The notes under the pieces are model-generated. The model saw nothing but the letters and a program-made list of their open reading frames with translations. It was not told where the DNA came from and ran no database searches. From assembly GCA_002104905.1 (NCBI GenBank), contig MCFE01000305.1:35064-99063 (forward strand): DNA of 64,000 nucleotides. The letters are read 5' to 3'. This DNA comes from Basidiobolus meristosporus CBS 931.73. Its lineage: Eukaryota > Basidiobolomycota > Basidiobolomycetes > Basidiobolales > Basidiobolaceae. Positions 1-10,800 of the stretch are shown piece after piece; positions within the stretch are counted from its first letter, which is position 1; every line of letters begins with the position of its first letter. The position numbers and the translations under genes are program-made.

Positions 1-400
1 AAACACTGGCCACGATCCTTGCAATATTTCTGGTGCTGTCTGCTCAATGTCACAGCCAAAAATGGAGCCATTTCCCATTGTAACTGCAAAGGAACACTGT
101 ACAGTCTTTGGCTCACAACAACAATGCTCAAAGATAAAGCCTACTGAGAAACCTATCACAGCATGGGAGGGGGGGTCTGTAGTACTTATAACCTAGCATA
201 TAAGTCAGAAGACATTAAAGTGCCCCATATGAAAAACTATTGCAATGATCCTATCAAAAGGCCATCACAAATTTAAAGTCCCATGACTAAGAGGTACAGA
301 TTGTGTCAGGACATCATCCAGAAACCATTGAAAAATTATTGCACCACAGATTTCACAAAAATCAGTCAGAATTTTTCATTGTAACAACGTATAAATGGCT
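1..400 (+). repeat. Partial copy of unclassified repeat family R
   Basis: The first ~200 bases match, on the plus strand, the 3' end of the R-family frame that lies on the minus strand at 1812-2000. Shared decoded motifs include KIKPTE.PIT.WEG followed by a hydrophobic end and a stop. The copies are diverged and the reading frame here is broken. It is an inverted second copy relative to the larger one at 400-2450. From about 200 to 400 only weak similarity to the tail of other R copies is visible, and there is no gene. Confidence 0.5.
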
Positions 401-553
401 TTTGATTAGTTCCCTGCCAATTTGCTCACTTTCTGACCCCAGACACTCTGTCACATCCTGAGTTTGTGTGCATTGATTGGCTATTGCCTCTTTTTCACAT
501 TGTTTACTTCCTTACTCATCTGTTTCTCTTACTTCTTGTGAGTGTAATTTGAT

Positions 554-808
554 TTATTTTAGTTGAAACTTCAGTTGTAACTCAATTGCCAGTTGCATTG
601 ACCTATATAGGTCCCTATACCCTACGCCAACAAAAAGCACAACCCCACACTCAACAAACAACTCCATTAAAATCCACCACTTGATAAGTATTTCTGCTGC
701 AACGCTCTGATTCCATAACTTTGGCAGGAACCCAATGGCTTTATGCCACTGTTCATTCACTGGTTCCCCCACATCCTGATCTTCAACAGGCACTGCATGG
801 CCTAGCAC
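554..808 (-). pseudogene. R-family conserved 3' block
   Basis: An 84-codon frame decodes VPVEDQDVGEPVNEQWHKA, then AAEILIKWW, then GYRDLYRS. The corresponding blocks at 9,690-9,950 and 21,500-21,760 decode to recognisably similar residues but carry stops and a one-base deletion. The minus-strand copy here is therefore the least damaged of the three. No known domain was recognised. Confidence 0.45.
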
Positions 809-1199
809 CTCATCTGCCAGTTGTTACAATAAATCCTTGCAATATTCAAGTGCGCTTTCTTAAGCACTGCTCTTGAGGAAGTGCTGCAACCTCTTGGTGT
901 GCCTATTAACGTTCCAAAACTCCACTGAAGGCATTGTGATGGTGTTTCAAGCTCTTGACATTGTAGCCTTGTCTGTCAGTAGGATAACCACTTTGTCAAC
1001 AACAGAGCATGTGGAGGCTGTGGTAGACAAGTTGCCATTTTCTGCAAACTTATATGCCTTGCTGGAGTGTAGCTCAACTGGCTGCACTTCCAACACTTGT
1101 CAAAACAGCTGTTTTCTTGTTGGTAGCCCTTCTTGCTATGATGGGAATCAGTTGGTTCCAAGCTTGCGGCGCTAATTGGCAATAACTGCAGCTTTTATT

Positions 1200-1660
1200 G
1201 CATGCCTCCCTCTCTCAGCCTTAGGTAGGCATTTTTCCCTTTACTGTTTCCTTTATCACTGCTGGGTTTTTGACTGCTACTTTGTCTGAGTGCTTCTTTT
1301 AATGAACTATGCTTTCTCCTTGATAAATTTGGCTCTGACGCATATCTTTTGGCCTACTGTCCCTTGCTGGCACTCTTCTGGCAACCTGGCATTTTTTTCC
1401 GCTTGTTTTGAGCTCTCAGCCCCATTTGCAACAGGCTCCTGTAAGAGCTGATGGTTTTTATCACTGCTAGGTCCTTCACTGCTACTATGACTGAGCACTT
1501 CTTAAGTGGTACTATGCTTCTTCCTTAATAAACATTGTGCTGGTGCATACATGTCTGTCTGCTTGTCCCTAATTGGCACTCTTCTAGCTAACCAGCATCT
1601 CTTTGGGGCTTGTCTGGGGCTTTCAGCCCTTCTTGTGACAGGCTCTTAATGAAGGCACTG
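1200..1660 (-). repeat. Tandem ~205-bp coding units of family R (copy a)
   Basis: At least two degenerate units are visible on the minus strand. Each encodes a segment like SSEGPSSDKN followed by a segment ending in LPEEC. The same unit occurs about three times with ~205-bp spacing in copy b (8,700-9,235). About 68 codons per unit and conservation of the decoded motifs suggest a protein with internal repeats. Confidence 0.5.
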
Positions 1661-1811
1661 GTTTTTAGCCATGGCACGATTGTTCTTTTGGCCTTGACCT
1701 CCTGATGGTCCTATGGTATGCTGGCCTTAAGGTAAAAGCATGCTAGACTTCTTATGGCCTCTGGAATATTAGCCCACTCCTCATTATTGCACTCAATGAC
1801 TTCACAGATCT

Positions 1812-2408
1812 TCAATGTCTTTTGTTTTTAGGCTTTGGTACAAACACCACATTGTCTCCCTCCCACACTGTGATAGGTCTTTCTGTGGGCTTTATCTTTG
1901 CGCACAGTGGTTGTGCTTCACAGACTGTAAGGTGCTCCTCAGCTGTTGCATCAGGAGAAAGCTCAATTCTTTGCTGTGACATTGAGCTACTTGGGTTCCT
2001 TCTTTGCGGCACAAATACTGCTTTCTCCACCTGGGATATTGATTGTTCTACCCATATTACCCACTCATCCTGTTTCTGGATTATTTCCTGATTTCTCTGG
2101 GTCATTGCATCCATACTATTAACCACTACACCTAATTGCTCCATAAAAGCTTTTGTATGAGCTGACAAGATACCTGCTAATATGGGTGGTGGTGATATTA
2201 TGATGGCCTTTGGCTGGCCTTCATCCAAGGGTACTGCATTTGCTACCTTTGCATCTGCCTGAGCATGATCGTCAGCTTGTGGGTCTGCAGAGGTTCTCAA
2301 TTGCCTACTAGACGGAGAGCCTGAGGAGTCCACTTTATTACCTTCAGTGGGCACACTGTGAACATGGCCTTTTTTGGATGCAGCCCTGCTTATTTCACTG
2401 TATGTCAA
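1812..2408 (-). CDS. R-family hypothetical protein (198 codons)
   Basis: This is the longest open frame in family R and I do not recognise it. The N-terminal half is Ser/Ala/Asp-rich and low in complexity. A central stretch (about residues 75-130, with PPPILAGIL, then QRNQEIIQKQDEWVIWVEQ) could form a helix or coiled coil. The C-terminal third carries KIKPTERPITVWEGDNVVF and ends in basic residues. A diverged copy of this C-terminus occurs inverted at 50-180, which argues that the frame was once translated as part of a mobile element rather than being a chance ORF. It resembles an ORF1 or gag-like accessory protein in composition only; function unknown. Confidence 0.4.
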   Translation of the reverse strand: MTYSEISRAASKKGHVHSVPTEGNKVDSSGSPSSRQLRTSADPQADDHAQADAKVANAVPLDEGQPKAIIISPPPILAGILSAHTKAFMEQLGVVVNSMDAMTQRNQEIIQKQDEWVIWVEQSISQVEKAVFVPQRRNPSSSMSQQRIELSPDATAEEHLTVCEAQPLCAKIKPTERPITVWEGDNVVFVPKPKNKRH

Positions 2409-2609
2409 ATAAGCTGTTGTCCAACTGTTCTTCTGCTGCTGTAAGAGGTGGGGTTTGGTTGGGAACCAGACAAATGTGCTTTATTTTTTGCAGTATGTAT
2501 ATGGTAGTGAGTCAAACCAATGGGAAAAAGTGTTACATATACATGTGTATGTGGTGACACAACTCTATTCATAATTCTTACATTGGTAGGTCATCATTGA
2601 ATTCTACAT

Positions 2610-3009
2610 TCATGTAGGTGCAATGTTTCAAATACACAACTGTGTTAAATTCACATGAGTGTTGACAAAAAGTGATATATTAGTGTTATGTTGCTGAAGG
2701 TCAAACTGTTTGCCCACAGACAAGACTACTTTGACTGAACACTGCGAGAGGAGAGAAAAAAGACCATGTGGTTATTGTAGCAAGCCTCTCAGCTATGAAG
2801 CATGCAGACAGCATAGGAAGCATCACAAGGATAATGGCCAATGTTTTGCTGCACATATCACATTTGACCATTCATTGGTCACTACTGTACCAACATTATC
2901 TTACCTGCCAGTTGGTACTTCTATATTGGCACCTGGCTGTCTTTGTCACTTGCGCAAACTGAGTGAGGTGAGTTTGTGATGCCTTTAGGCTCACCTCAGC
3001 CTTCTAAAT
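2610..3009 (+). repeat. Repeat family Z, copy 1: zinc-finger-like exon
   Basis: This block aligns with 10,400-10,800 in the same orientation. It holds a frame (2710-2979) decoding CGYCSKPLSYEACRQHRKHH, a Cys-x2-Cys ... His-x3/4-His pattern. The frame is bracketed by a plausible acceptor (tttgcccacag, ending 2719) and a donor (gaggtgagt at about 2967), and both signals are kept in copy 2 (ccccatag; caggtgagt). It may be the N-terminal zinc-finger exon of a large DNA transposase, which is inference. Copy 2 has lost the cysteines. Confidence 0.45.
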
Positions 3010-3279
3010 ATGGTACGCAAAGTGAAACCAGCATGTATTTACAAGGATAATCAAAGTTGTATTTCATTAGCTAGAAATCCAACTAATCATGCCAGAACTA
3101 AGCACATTGATATACAGCATCACTTTGTGAGGAAAGCTGTAGAAAATAACTTAGTAGAGCTAGTGTACTGCCCAACTAACAAAATGGTGGCAGATATATT
3201 GACAAAGCCACTAGCTAGGCCACAATTTGAGAATCTCAGAGAGGAATTAGGATTAAGAAGTTATTTAGTTGAGGGGGAG
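3010..3279 (+). pseudogene. Ty1/copia family A: RNase H C-terminus, 5'-truncated
   Basis: The open frame starts abruptly and encodes the classic copia pol C-terminus: an IYKDNQSCI segment, KHIDIQHHF, a YCPTNKMVADILTKPL segment and an end near the LTR. The polypurine tract (gagggggag) lies directly before the LTR start at 3280. Everything upstream (gag, protease, integrase, most RT) is missing. The piece is the 3' remnant of an older family A element into which the next element was inserted. Confidence 0.85.
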
Positions 3280-3419
3280 TGTTGAAATATTGGGCTATTT
3301 GGTATCATTCTGCAGCTAAAAATTTACATAACAATTCTGGACTAGTCTTGGTCACTGTGGGACTAATTTACAGCTCTAACTTTGCCACTTTCTTCAGATC
3401 CATGATCTTATGATTATTC
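3280..3419 (+). repeat. Family A 3' LTR, first 140 bp only
   Basis: It begins TGTTGAAATATTGG right after the polypurine tract and follows the first 140 bp of the full LTR at 3420-3788 with several substitutions. It stops exactly where the next LTR begins, after gattattc. The missing remainder would lie beyond the 3' end of the inserted element, which is itself lost. Confidence 0.85.
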
Positions 3420-3788
3420 TGTTGAAATATTGGACTATTTGGTATCATTCAGCAGCTAAAAATTTACTTAACAATTCTAGGCTAGTCTTAGCCACTGTAG
3501 GACTCATTTACTGCCTTAACTTTGCCACTTTCTCCAGATATATGATCTTATGATTATTCCCTTATAGTCAGGATCAAATTAGCACTATTACCAAACATTA
3601 TGTACTAACCCTGAAACTGTTGCAGAATGCTCCTGAATATTGAGAAACCCTCCCTACTTAGTGTTGCAGCTGTATTACTTCTACAAAGGTATAAATACTG
3701 AGCTTCTTTATGAATAAACAACAGTTCAACTATTATCACTATTTCTTGATAAGTTCCTTATATCCAAATCACTTCTTAAATTGCAACA
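3420..3788 (+). repeat. 5' LTR of copia A1
   Basis: The LTR is 369 bp, starts TGTTGAAATATT and ends TTGCAACA. A TATA-like gtataaatac near 3690 probably marks the U3/R promoter. Related copies are the 140-bp fragment at 3280 and the inverted solo LTR at 11,143-11,510. Confidence 0.9.
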
Positions 3789-3800
3789 GGCTATGAGCCC
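3789..3800 (+). other. Primer-binding site, half-tRNA-iMet type
   Basis: The sequence directly after the LTR is ggctatgagccc. Apart from one base it is complementary to the anticodon stem-loop of initiator tRNA-Met (which contains GGGCTCATAACC), not to a tRNA 3' end. This is the priming mode known for Drosophila copia. Confidence 0.75.
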
Positions 3801-3824
3801 TGATTGCCTTAATCTATTCTAAAG

Positions 3825-6800
3825 ATGACTTCTACCAGCAAACAAAGCAATACCAACAACTTCCCTGTAAAGGAGAGGTTTGATGGGAAGTACTACAGAC
3901 TTTGGAGAATCAAGATGCAGATCCACCTTGAGGAAAAAAAGCTTTGGAACATAGTAACAGGAAAGGAAGTTGAGCCCAAAGGAAGAGCAGAAGATGTGGA
4001 GAAGTTTCAAGAGAAGGAGAGAAAGGCCTTCAATGCAATATGCATCAATGTGCAAGACTCCTTCATTGGACAAATCCATGCCTCAAATACTGCCAAAGCA
4101 GCATGGGAATCCTTAGAGAAGATCTTTAGAGCAAAGTCAGTATCAAGCAAGCTTTATCTGAAACAAAAGTTCTTCAACATGAGAAAAAAGCCAGATGATG
4201 ACATGCTACAACTCATTACCAGAATGGAGACACTTGCAGAAGAACTTTACAGTATTAATGCTGGTGTAGATGATGAAGAAAAGGTACTCTGTCTGCTTTG
4301 CAGCCTACCAGACGAGTATGAGCCACTCATACTTTCTTTTGAAAGCAGAGAAGACAACTAGACTTTAGACTATGTCAAAGGAAGACTTCTCCATGAAGAA
4401 CTCAGACATAATGATCAAGCAGAGAAAATTGAGGATAATCCTTTATTCAGTTCAGAAAGGCATACAGAAAAGAAGGGAAAGCAACAAAACCGAAGAAAAC
4501 CTGGCTGCTGTAACTACTGTAAGAAGCCAGGACACTGGGCAAGAGAATGCCAGAAGAAACAAGCAGACAAAAAACAGAAACTAGAGCAGGCAAACCATAT
4601 AACTACTGATGAACAGTTATTTGTAACTGTACAAGAGAGTGCAAGTAACCAAAGTAATGAATGGTATATTGACTCTGGAGCATCACGGCATATTTGTGGT
4701 ATAAAGGATTGGTTCAGCAACTTAAAGACTATTCCCGTAAGAAAGGTTTATCTGGGAGATAACTCTGCATTGGAAGCTACTGCCAGTGGGTCTATACAAC
4801 TAAATATGAGTGATAACTCAGGGGCAACAACAGCAAAACTGACTGACGTACTCTATGTACCTGGAATAGCAAAGAACCTACTCTCAGTCAGTAAAGCAAC
4901 CACTCAGGGACTGAAATTCATTTTTACTAAGCTGAGATGCTCAATATTGAGTGAAAATGAACAAAAATTAGCTTTGGGAATCAGAGATCACAATATATAC
5001 AAGTTACAATGCAAGATCATTGTACCTGAGTATGTCAGCATTACTGAAACTGATGAAACCAACTGGGAGACATGGCATAGGAGGCTAGGACACATAGGGG
5101 AAAAGAAAATGAGCCAATTGGTGAAAAACCAGCTTGTTTTGGGCCAAAAATACTCAATTTCAATCAAATTGAATGTTTGTAAGGGATGTTCATATGGCAA
5201 ACAAGCTAGGCAATGTTTCAAGAGCTCAGAAGGCATCAATACTACCAAAATATTGGCTATTGTACACTCAGACATATGTGGCCCCATGAGAACACTGTCC
5301 TTTGGAGCCAAGAGATACTTTATGACGTATATTGATGACAAGACAAGATATACAGGGGTATACTTCATCAAAACAAAGGATGAAGCTTTAGAGACGTTTA
5401 AGCACTTCAAGAACATGGTAGAAACACAAACTGGGTGTAAATTGAAGGTACTACAAAGTGACAATGGTGGAGAATACTGCTCAAAGGAGTTTGCAAAATA
5501 CTGCTTGTCTACTGGTATACTTCTACAGACCACAGTTCTTCATACTCCACAGCAAAATGGAGTAGCAGAACGTGCAAATAGAACAATAGTAGAGATGGAA
5601 AGATCTATGCTACATGATAAGGGAATGCACTACAAGTTTTGGGCTGAATCTGTTGCTACCGCCGTATACATCAAGAACAGATGCCCAACAACAGCACTTT
5701 GTGATTCTACACCCTTTGAAGCATATACAGGCAAAAAACCAGATCTCCAGCACCTCAGGAACTTTGGCAGTGATGTTTTTTATCACATCCCTGACAAAAA
5801 ACGCTCAAAGTTGGAACCAAAGAGTAGGAAAGGGATCTTTTTGGGTATTGTGAAGACACTAAAGGGTATAGAGTGTATGATGGCAAAATTCAGAAGCTGA
5901 TCAAGAGCAGGGACGTTGTATTTGAGGAGAATTCAGATCAGAAAGCCACGGAAATTATTGGCCAGCTGCCTGATGATGCAATCAACACAAATGAAGAAGA
6001 TACATACCAAATCCAGCCAGAGATGGAAGATACTTCTACCAGTTCCAGATCAGAACAGATTATCCCAGTTAGGAGATCTACAAGAATAAGAAATGCCCCT
6101 GGATCCTGGTGGCAGACATCCAATGATCATGAAGAAGCTTATCTTGCCTTATGTGCCAAACCTCAGAATCTGGAACAGGCAATGCAAGGTCCAGATGCTA
6201 CTAAGTGGCAACAAGCCATGCAGGAGGAGTACCAATCACTGATCAAGGCAAAAACGTGGGAACTGGTAGATTTACGAAATGGGAGAAAGCCAATAGGATG
6301 TAGATGGGTCTACAAGATCAAGATAACTTCAAATGGTGCCGTTGATAAGTACAAGGCTAGATTGGTAGCTAAAGGCTATTCCCAGATCTAGGGACTAGAC
6401 TTTAAGGAAACAGTTGCTCCGGTTGCCAAGTTTAACTCTATTAGGACAGTTCTAGCCCTGGCAGCTGTACACAGTCTAGATCTACACCAAATGGATGTCA
6501 AAACAGCCTTTCTAAATGGGGATTTGCAAGAAACTATATATATGGAGCAACCAGAAGGTTTTACCAATCCAAAAGGCCCCCATAAGGTGTGCAAACTTAG
6601 AAGATTGTTGTATGGGCTTAAGCAGGCACCCAGTGCATGGTATAACAAGATTGACACATACCTAGAGGAAATTGGGTTTTCTTGTAGCACTGCAGATCAC
6701 AGTATATATGTGAAACAGCTCAAAAAGGGTGTGATCATCCTAGTTCTTTATGTGGATGACCTAATTATAGCTACAAGTGATCAAGAGGCACTTAAACAGA

Positions 6801-7237
6801 CGAAATCAGATCTCTTCAGCAAGTTTGAGATGAAAGATCTTGGAAAATTGAGCTATTTTCTTGGAATTGAGGTCAAATTTGACATACCTACGCAGAAAAT
6901 TGTGCTGAATCAGTCTAAGTACATCAGGGACATTCTTAGATGCTTCAAAATGGAAAATTGCAGGCCTGCAGCAACCCCTATGGACAATAACCTGAAATTA
7001 AGCAAGTCTCAGCCAGTTATGGATGAAAACAACTCAAATATGGACCAAAACTTTCCCTATCAATCAATGGTTGGTAGCCTAATGTACTTGATGGTGTCTA
7101 CATGTCCAGATATTGCAGTAGCAGTTGGAATAGTCAATCAAAATTGCCCCATCTATATCCATTCTCTACTCCATCTTGCATGGTGTGTGCAGAATGTTGG
7201 GCCTTGCTTCACCTTTTGGGAGTTTCCTATGGAATAA
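3825..7237 (+). pseudogene. Copia A1 gag-pol polyprotein with few lesions
   Basis: One continuous frame runs from 3825 with a single TAG at 4359-4361. It continues through a CCHC knuckle (CNYCKKPGHWAREC, about 4507-4545), protease (WYIDSGASRH, about 4663) and integrase (WHRRLGHIG zinc region; core with HSDICGP, a SDNGGEY motif and PQQNGVAERANR). A one-base deletion near 5,847 shifts into the frame that carries the rest. That frame holds the RT (GCRWVYKIK, a KARLVAKGYSQ motif, YVDD at 6749-6760) with one TAG at 6389-6391. After about 7140 the RNase H region is scrambled. Only three point lesions separate the first 3.3 kb from an open frame, so the copy is relatively recent but inactive. Confidence 0.9.
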
Positions 7238-7259
7238 ATGTGTGGGGAGAGAGGAAAAC

Positions 7260-8560
7260 AAGTCAGGTTGCAGGTGCCACCATATCCCAATCTCATCAAG
7301 AATATTACCTCTAAGTCAATCATGGATGTGATGAGTTGGTATATGGACAACAGCCAGGAAGTGTTGGAAAATACTGAGGACAAATGTGCACATGGAGACA
7401 CCTATGCCTATGGCATTAAGAAGCTAAGCAGCCACAATGCATAGGTAATCAGTTGGGTAATGCAAAGTTGAGTTGGGTGCAACAAGCAACTGATTTCTAT
7501 TAGGAAAACTCTACTAATATATGCTAGATTTTTCTTGGTCACAAGCCAATTTATACACCATTCAAGACAGAATTCACACAAACAAGAGCCAGAGTGCACC
7601 TACAAGGGGGACTAGAATCCAGCAGGGAAAAGGAATATATTGGCTAAATACCAAGAAGTTCTTAGCAGATATTCAGGAGGTTTTCATGGCAGAAGTGGCA
7701 ACAACCAAGCATATGTTTGCAAGAAGTAAATGTTACCAGCAATACAAGGTATATGTCAACTTTGCAAGTATCACACTCAAAAGCTGTAAAGTTGAGGTGA
7801 TAGAAGTATGTCAATTGCAGCAGGTGTGTGTGTTTGTGGAGGTTAGTAAGCAGGAGACCATAGTTTTTTTATTCAAACTATATGTGGACTATACAAGGTA
7901 TTAGTGTGTAAGCAAATAAAGAGGAGCAATTCTACAGCTGAATATATGAATTGCACAAGGGGAGGTAGAAAAAGGAAATGCCATCTGGTAAATTAGTATG
8001 GCAGCATTATACAAAACCAACTGTAGGCCACCATACTTCCATAATAATGCTATCAGAGTCTTGCTGTGAGGCTGTTGAGATACCATCAAGTTTCTGCCAT
8101 ATAAGGCAATTGGATGTCCTGGCTGGTTGGATCCACTTAAAGTAGCTGCAAAGTGCAAGAAGACCTCAACAATACCATGCAACTATTGTCACAGCACCAA
8201 TGAAATTTTGTAAGTTTTGTCACTTTATTTGGTAGTGAGATTAGCAAAATGCTGTTGTGATCCCATCATAAGATTGTTAATAGGGTCACTAGCTCCAAGC
8301 TGCTGGTACTATGATGGTCTCTGAATGGGATCCTGATGGCTGATCCAGATCAGATCCACTCATTGGACCAAAATATATTTCATAGGGATCCTTGAAGCCA
8401 TTGCATGCAATGATGAAGAGTGGACAAATGCTCCAGAAGCAGTTAGAAGTCTAGCACTGCAACACCTGAAGGTAAGCACACCTGGGACCATCAAGAACTC
8501 AAGGCAAAGCAGAATGCACTTAGCCTGTTCTAGGAGCATTATCTTGTATTCAAGTGTGCC
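7260..8560 (+). other. Decayed transposon-derived stretch without identifiable gene
   Basis: AT-rich DNA follows the broken end of copia A1. Open frames here (for example 7521-7904 plus and 8182-7901 minus) overlap each other, show no family motif and have the composition of random frames. Some words, such as gctccaagctgctggtac near 8,290, recall family R. I see no functional gene. Confidence 0.4.
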
Positions 8561-10280
8561 AATGAATTTTGAGCCAGAATGGGAACACTAAGAAAGTATC
8601 TCAATAATAGCAGAAGCTGTCAAAGGTCAATGAACAATGATGCAATGGCTAAGACTCAGCAGCTTCCTCAAGAATGTGTTACAGGCTGGGCTGAATGCTC
8701 CAATCAAGTGGCAAAGAAACATCAGGTAGCCAGAAGAGTTCTAATGAGGGACAGTCAGGCTAGAACAGATGCACCAGTGAAGTACTTATTAAGTAGAAGA
8801 TGTAGTTTAATACAAGAAGCACTAAGTCTCATTAGTAGGCAAGGACCTGATAGTGACAAAAACCTGTAGCTTCTCAGGAGCCCATCACCAGCAGGGCTGA
8901 TAGCTCCAAGCAATCAGCAAAAAGATGTCAGGTTCCTGTCAGAGTGATGGCTAGGGAGAAGCAGGCAAAAATGGATGCACTAGTGCAGCATTCATCTAGG
9001 AGAAAACAATGTACAATACAAGAACCATTTGGTCACAATAGCAGTGAAGGATCTCACAGTGATAAAAACCTACTGCTTTCTGTGGGGCCCATCACAAGCA
9101 GGGCTGATAGCTCAAGCAAGCAGCAAAGAAATGTCAGGTTACCAGGAGAGTGCTAACAAGGGCAAGCAGGCAGCAATGGATACACCATTGCAGCATTAAC
9201 CAAAGAGAAAATGTTCTCAATCTAAGTGGCAGTGAAAGATTTGGCAGGGAAGAAGGAGAGGTATGGAAAAAAGGTCTTCTCATGCCAGAGAGAGGAAAGT
9301 GTCAGAAGAAAAGCTGCAGTGCTCACCAATTTAGGCTGTCAGCCCAGAACTTGCTGAACCCCATCATAGTCAAGGAGAATTGCTACCAAGAAAGCAGCTG
9401 ATTTTTCAAGAGTTGGAAGTGCAGTAAGCTGAGCTACCCTCAAGTGAGGTAGATGAGTTTGCAGAGAAAGGCAATTTCTCTACCACTGCCTTCATGTCTA
9501 CCATTGTAGTCAGAGTAGATATCCAGATGATTGACAAAGCAACATCATAAAGAACCCAAAAGACTATCACAACTCCTACAGTGGAGCTTTTTAACATTGA
9601 TAGGTATACATAGAGGCTGCAGCACTTCTTCAAGAACAGTGATTGGGAAAATGCACCTGACTATTGCAAGAATATATTGCAGAGACTGGCTGATGAGGTG
9701 CTAGACCCTGTAGTGCTGGCTGAAGACCAGGACACATAGGAACCTGAGAATGGGCAGTGGCAAAAAGCTGCAGGATGGCTGCCAAAGACATGTAAAAAGG
9801 ACATTGCAGCAGATATACTCATTGAGTGGTAGTTTTTATGGAGTTATTTATTGAGTGTGGGGCTGAGCTTAGTGTTAGTGCTGGGTACAGGGACTTATAT
9901 TGGTTACTACAACTGACAATGAATGTACAATTGAAATCTCAACAGAAATAAGTTAATTTGAATGAATGAGATGTAAGAGAGCTGGTCAGGTCAGGAAGTA
10001 AGGAATGTGAAAAAGAGGCATTAGCCAATCATTGTACACAAACATAGGAGGTGATTGAGTGTCTGAAATCAGTAAGTGAGAGAGCTGGCAGCAGAAAAAT
10101 CAACAGCCACTCATGTATTGTTATCATGAAAAGTGTTGACTAAGTTTTTTGAGAAATACAAGATGCAATTATTTAGCCACAGTTGTTGCAGAGTGTTCTG
10201 ATAGTATTAATACCTCTTAGTCACAGGACTTTAATTTAGTGGGAGTCTTTTAATAGAATCATCATAGTTATTTTTCATAG
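8560..10280 (+). repeat. Unclassified repeat family R, copy b
   Basis: This plus-strand copy has the same block order as the inverted copy at 400-2450. It begins with about three tandem ~205-bp units (8,700-9,235), recognisable by gcaaaRaaAYatcagg words at about 8,709, 8,918 and 9,122 and by the decoded motif DSDKN or HSDKN. A middle block (9,440-9,660) and the DQD...GYRDLYW block (9,690-9,950) follow, the latter with an internal stop and a one-base deletion. The tail with gtcaggaagtaaggaRtgtgaaaaag is shared with copy c. Confidence 0.6.
8700..9235 (+). repeat. Three ~205-bp tandem units in family R copy b
   Basis: Consecutive units share gatagtgacaaaaacct or gtgataaaaacctac, cagggctgatagctc and the caggtagccagaagag type words in the same order. 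Small indels between units break the frame, but the decoded segments (S-D-K-N-L, then R-x-P-x-E) are retained in two of the three. Confidence 0.55.
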
Positions 10281-10395
10281 GGCTTGGCCTTGAGTTCCTG
10301 ATGGTCTCACGGTATTCTGGCCTTAAGGTGATGGTGTGATAGACTTTTTAAAGCCTCTCTAATATAAGCCCACTCTTCATTATTGTACTTGTGTA
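10280..10395 (-). repeat. Inverted family R fragment
   Basis: The stretch with cttgagttcctgatggtctc and gcccactcttcattattg matches 1,683-1,795 in plus-strand sense, so it is inverted relative to copy b next to it. This mirrors the arrangement at 1-2450, where two R pieces also face opposite ways. Confidence 0.5.
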
Positions 10396-10800
10396 TCTGC
10401 CATGTCTCAGATACATGACTGTCTTAAGTTCAGATGAGTGATGGCAAAACAGTGATAAAATAGTGCTGCATTGTTGAGTGTCAGGCTGTTTGCCCCATAG
10501 AGGAGACTACTGGGATGCAATGCCGTAGGAGAAGTGAAAAAAGCATAGGTGTATATTTTGACAAGCCTCACAGCCATTAAACATGCAGATAGCATAGGAA
10601 GTATTACAAGCATCACAGCTGGTGTTTTGCAGCTCAAGTCTTATTTGACCATTCATCAGTGTCTACTGCACCAACAATATCTTGCCAGCCACATTGTACA
10701 TCTATCACAGTATCTTACAGTATTTGTCACCTTACACAGACTGAGACAGGTGAGTTTGCTGCGCCTTTAGGCTTGCCACAGTTTCTGAATATGGCATGTA
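10396..10800 (+). repeat. Repeat family Z, copy 2 (degenerate zinc-finger exon)
   Basis: It aligns over ~400 bp with 2,610-3,009. The acceptor-like ccccatag and donor-like caggtgagt are kept at matching positions. The Cys-x2-Cys pair is lost and stops are present, so this is a fossil. Confidence 0.5.

Larger units (their letters stand above)
400..2450 (-). repeat. Unclassified decayed repeat family R, copy a
   Basis: This copy reads on the minus strand and matches copy b (about 8,560-10,280, plus) and copy c (about 21,240-21,980, plus). Order along the element: a 198-codon open frame (2408-1812), two or more ~205-bp coding tandem units (about 1660-1200), a middle part (1182-976), then a conserved block with motifs DQD, AAEIL and GYRDLYRS (808-554). 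The tail shared with copies b and c includes the reverse of a tttcacattgttta stretch near 495. No LTR, terminal inverted repeat or reverse transcriptase was recognised. Copies are diverged with scattered stops, so the family is old here. Confidence 0.6.
3420..7260 (+). mobile_element. Ty1/copia retrotransposon A1, nearly intact coding, no 3' LTR
   Basis: A 369-bp 5' LTR (3420-3788, TG...CA) is followed by a primer site and a gag-pol frame of copia order: gag, CCHC knuckle, protease, integrase, RT. The 3' end decays after about 7140 and no matching 3' LTR is seen before 8,000. The element sits inside the LTR of an older family A copy. Confidence 0.85.

Noticed and set aside
4988-5533. 181-codon minus-strand frame in copia A1
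   Set aside because: Antisense to the integrase coding region; no independent motif.
7521-7904. 127-codon frame after copia A1
   Set aside because: No recognisable family, AT-rich random-like composition, and no repeat of it elsewhere in the window.
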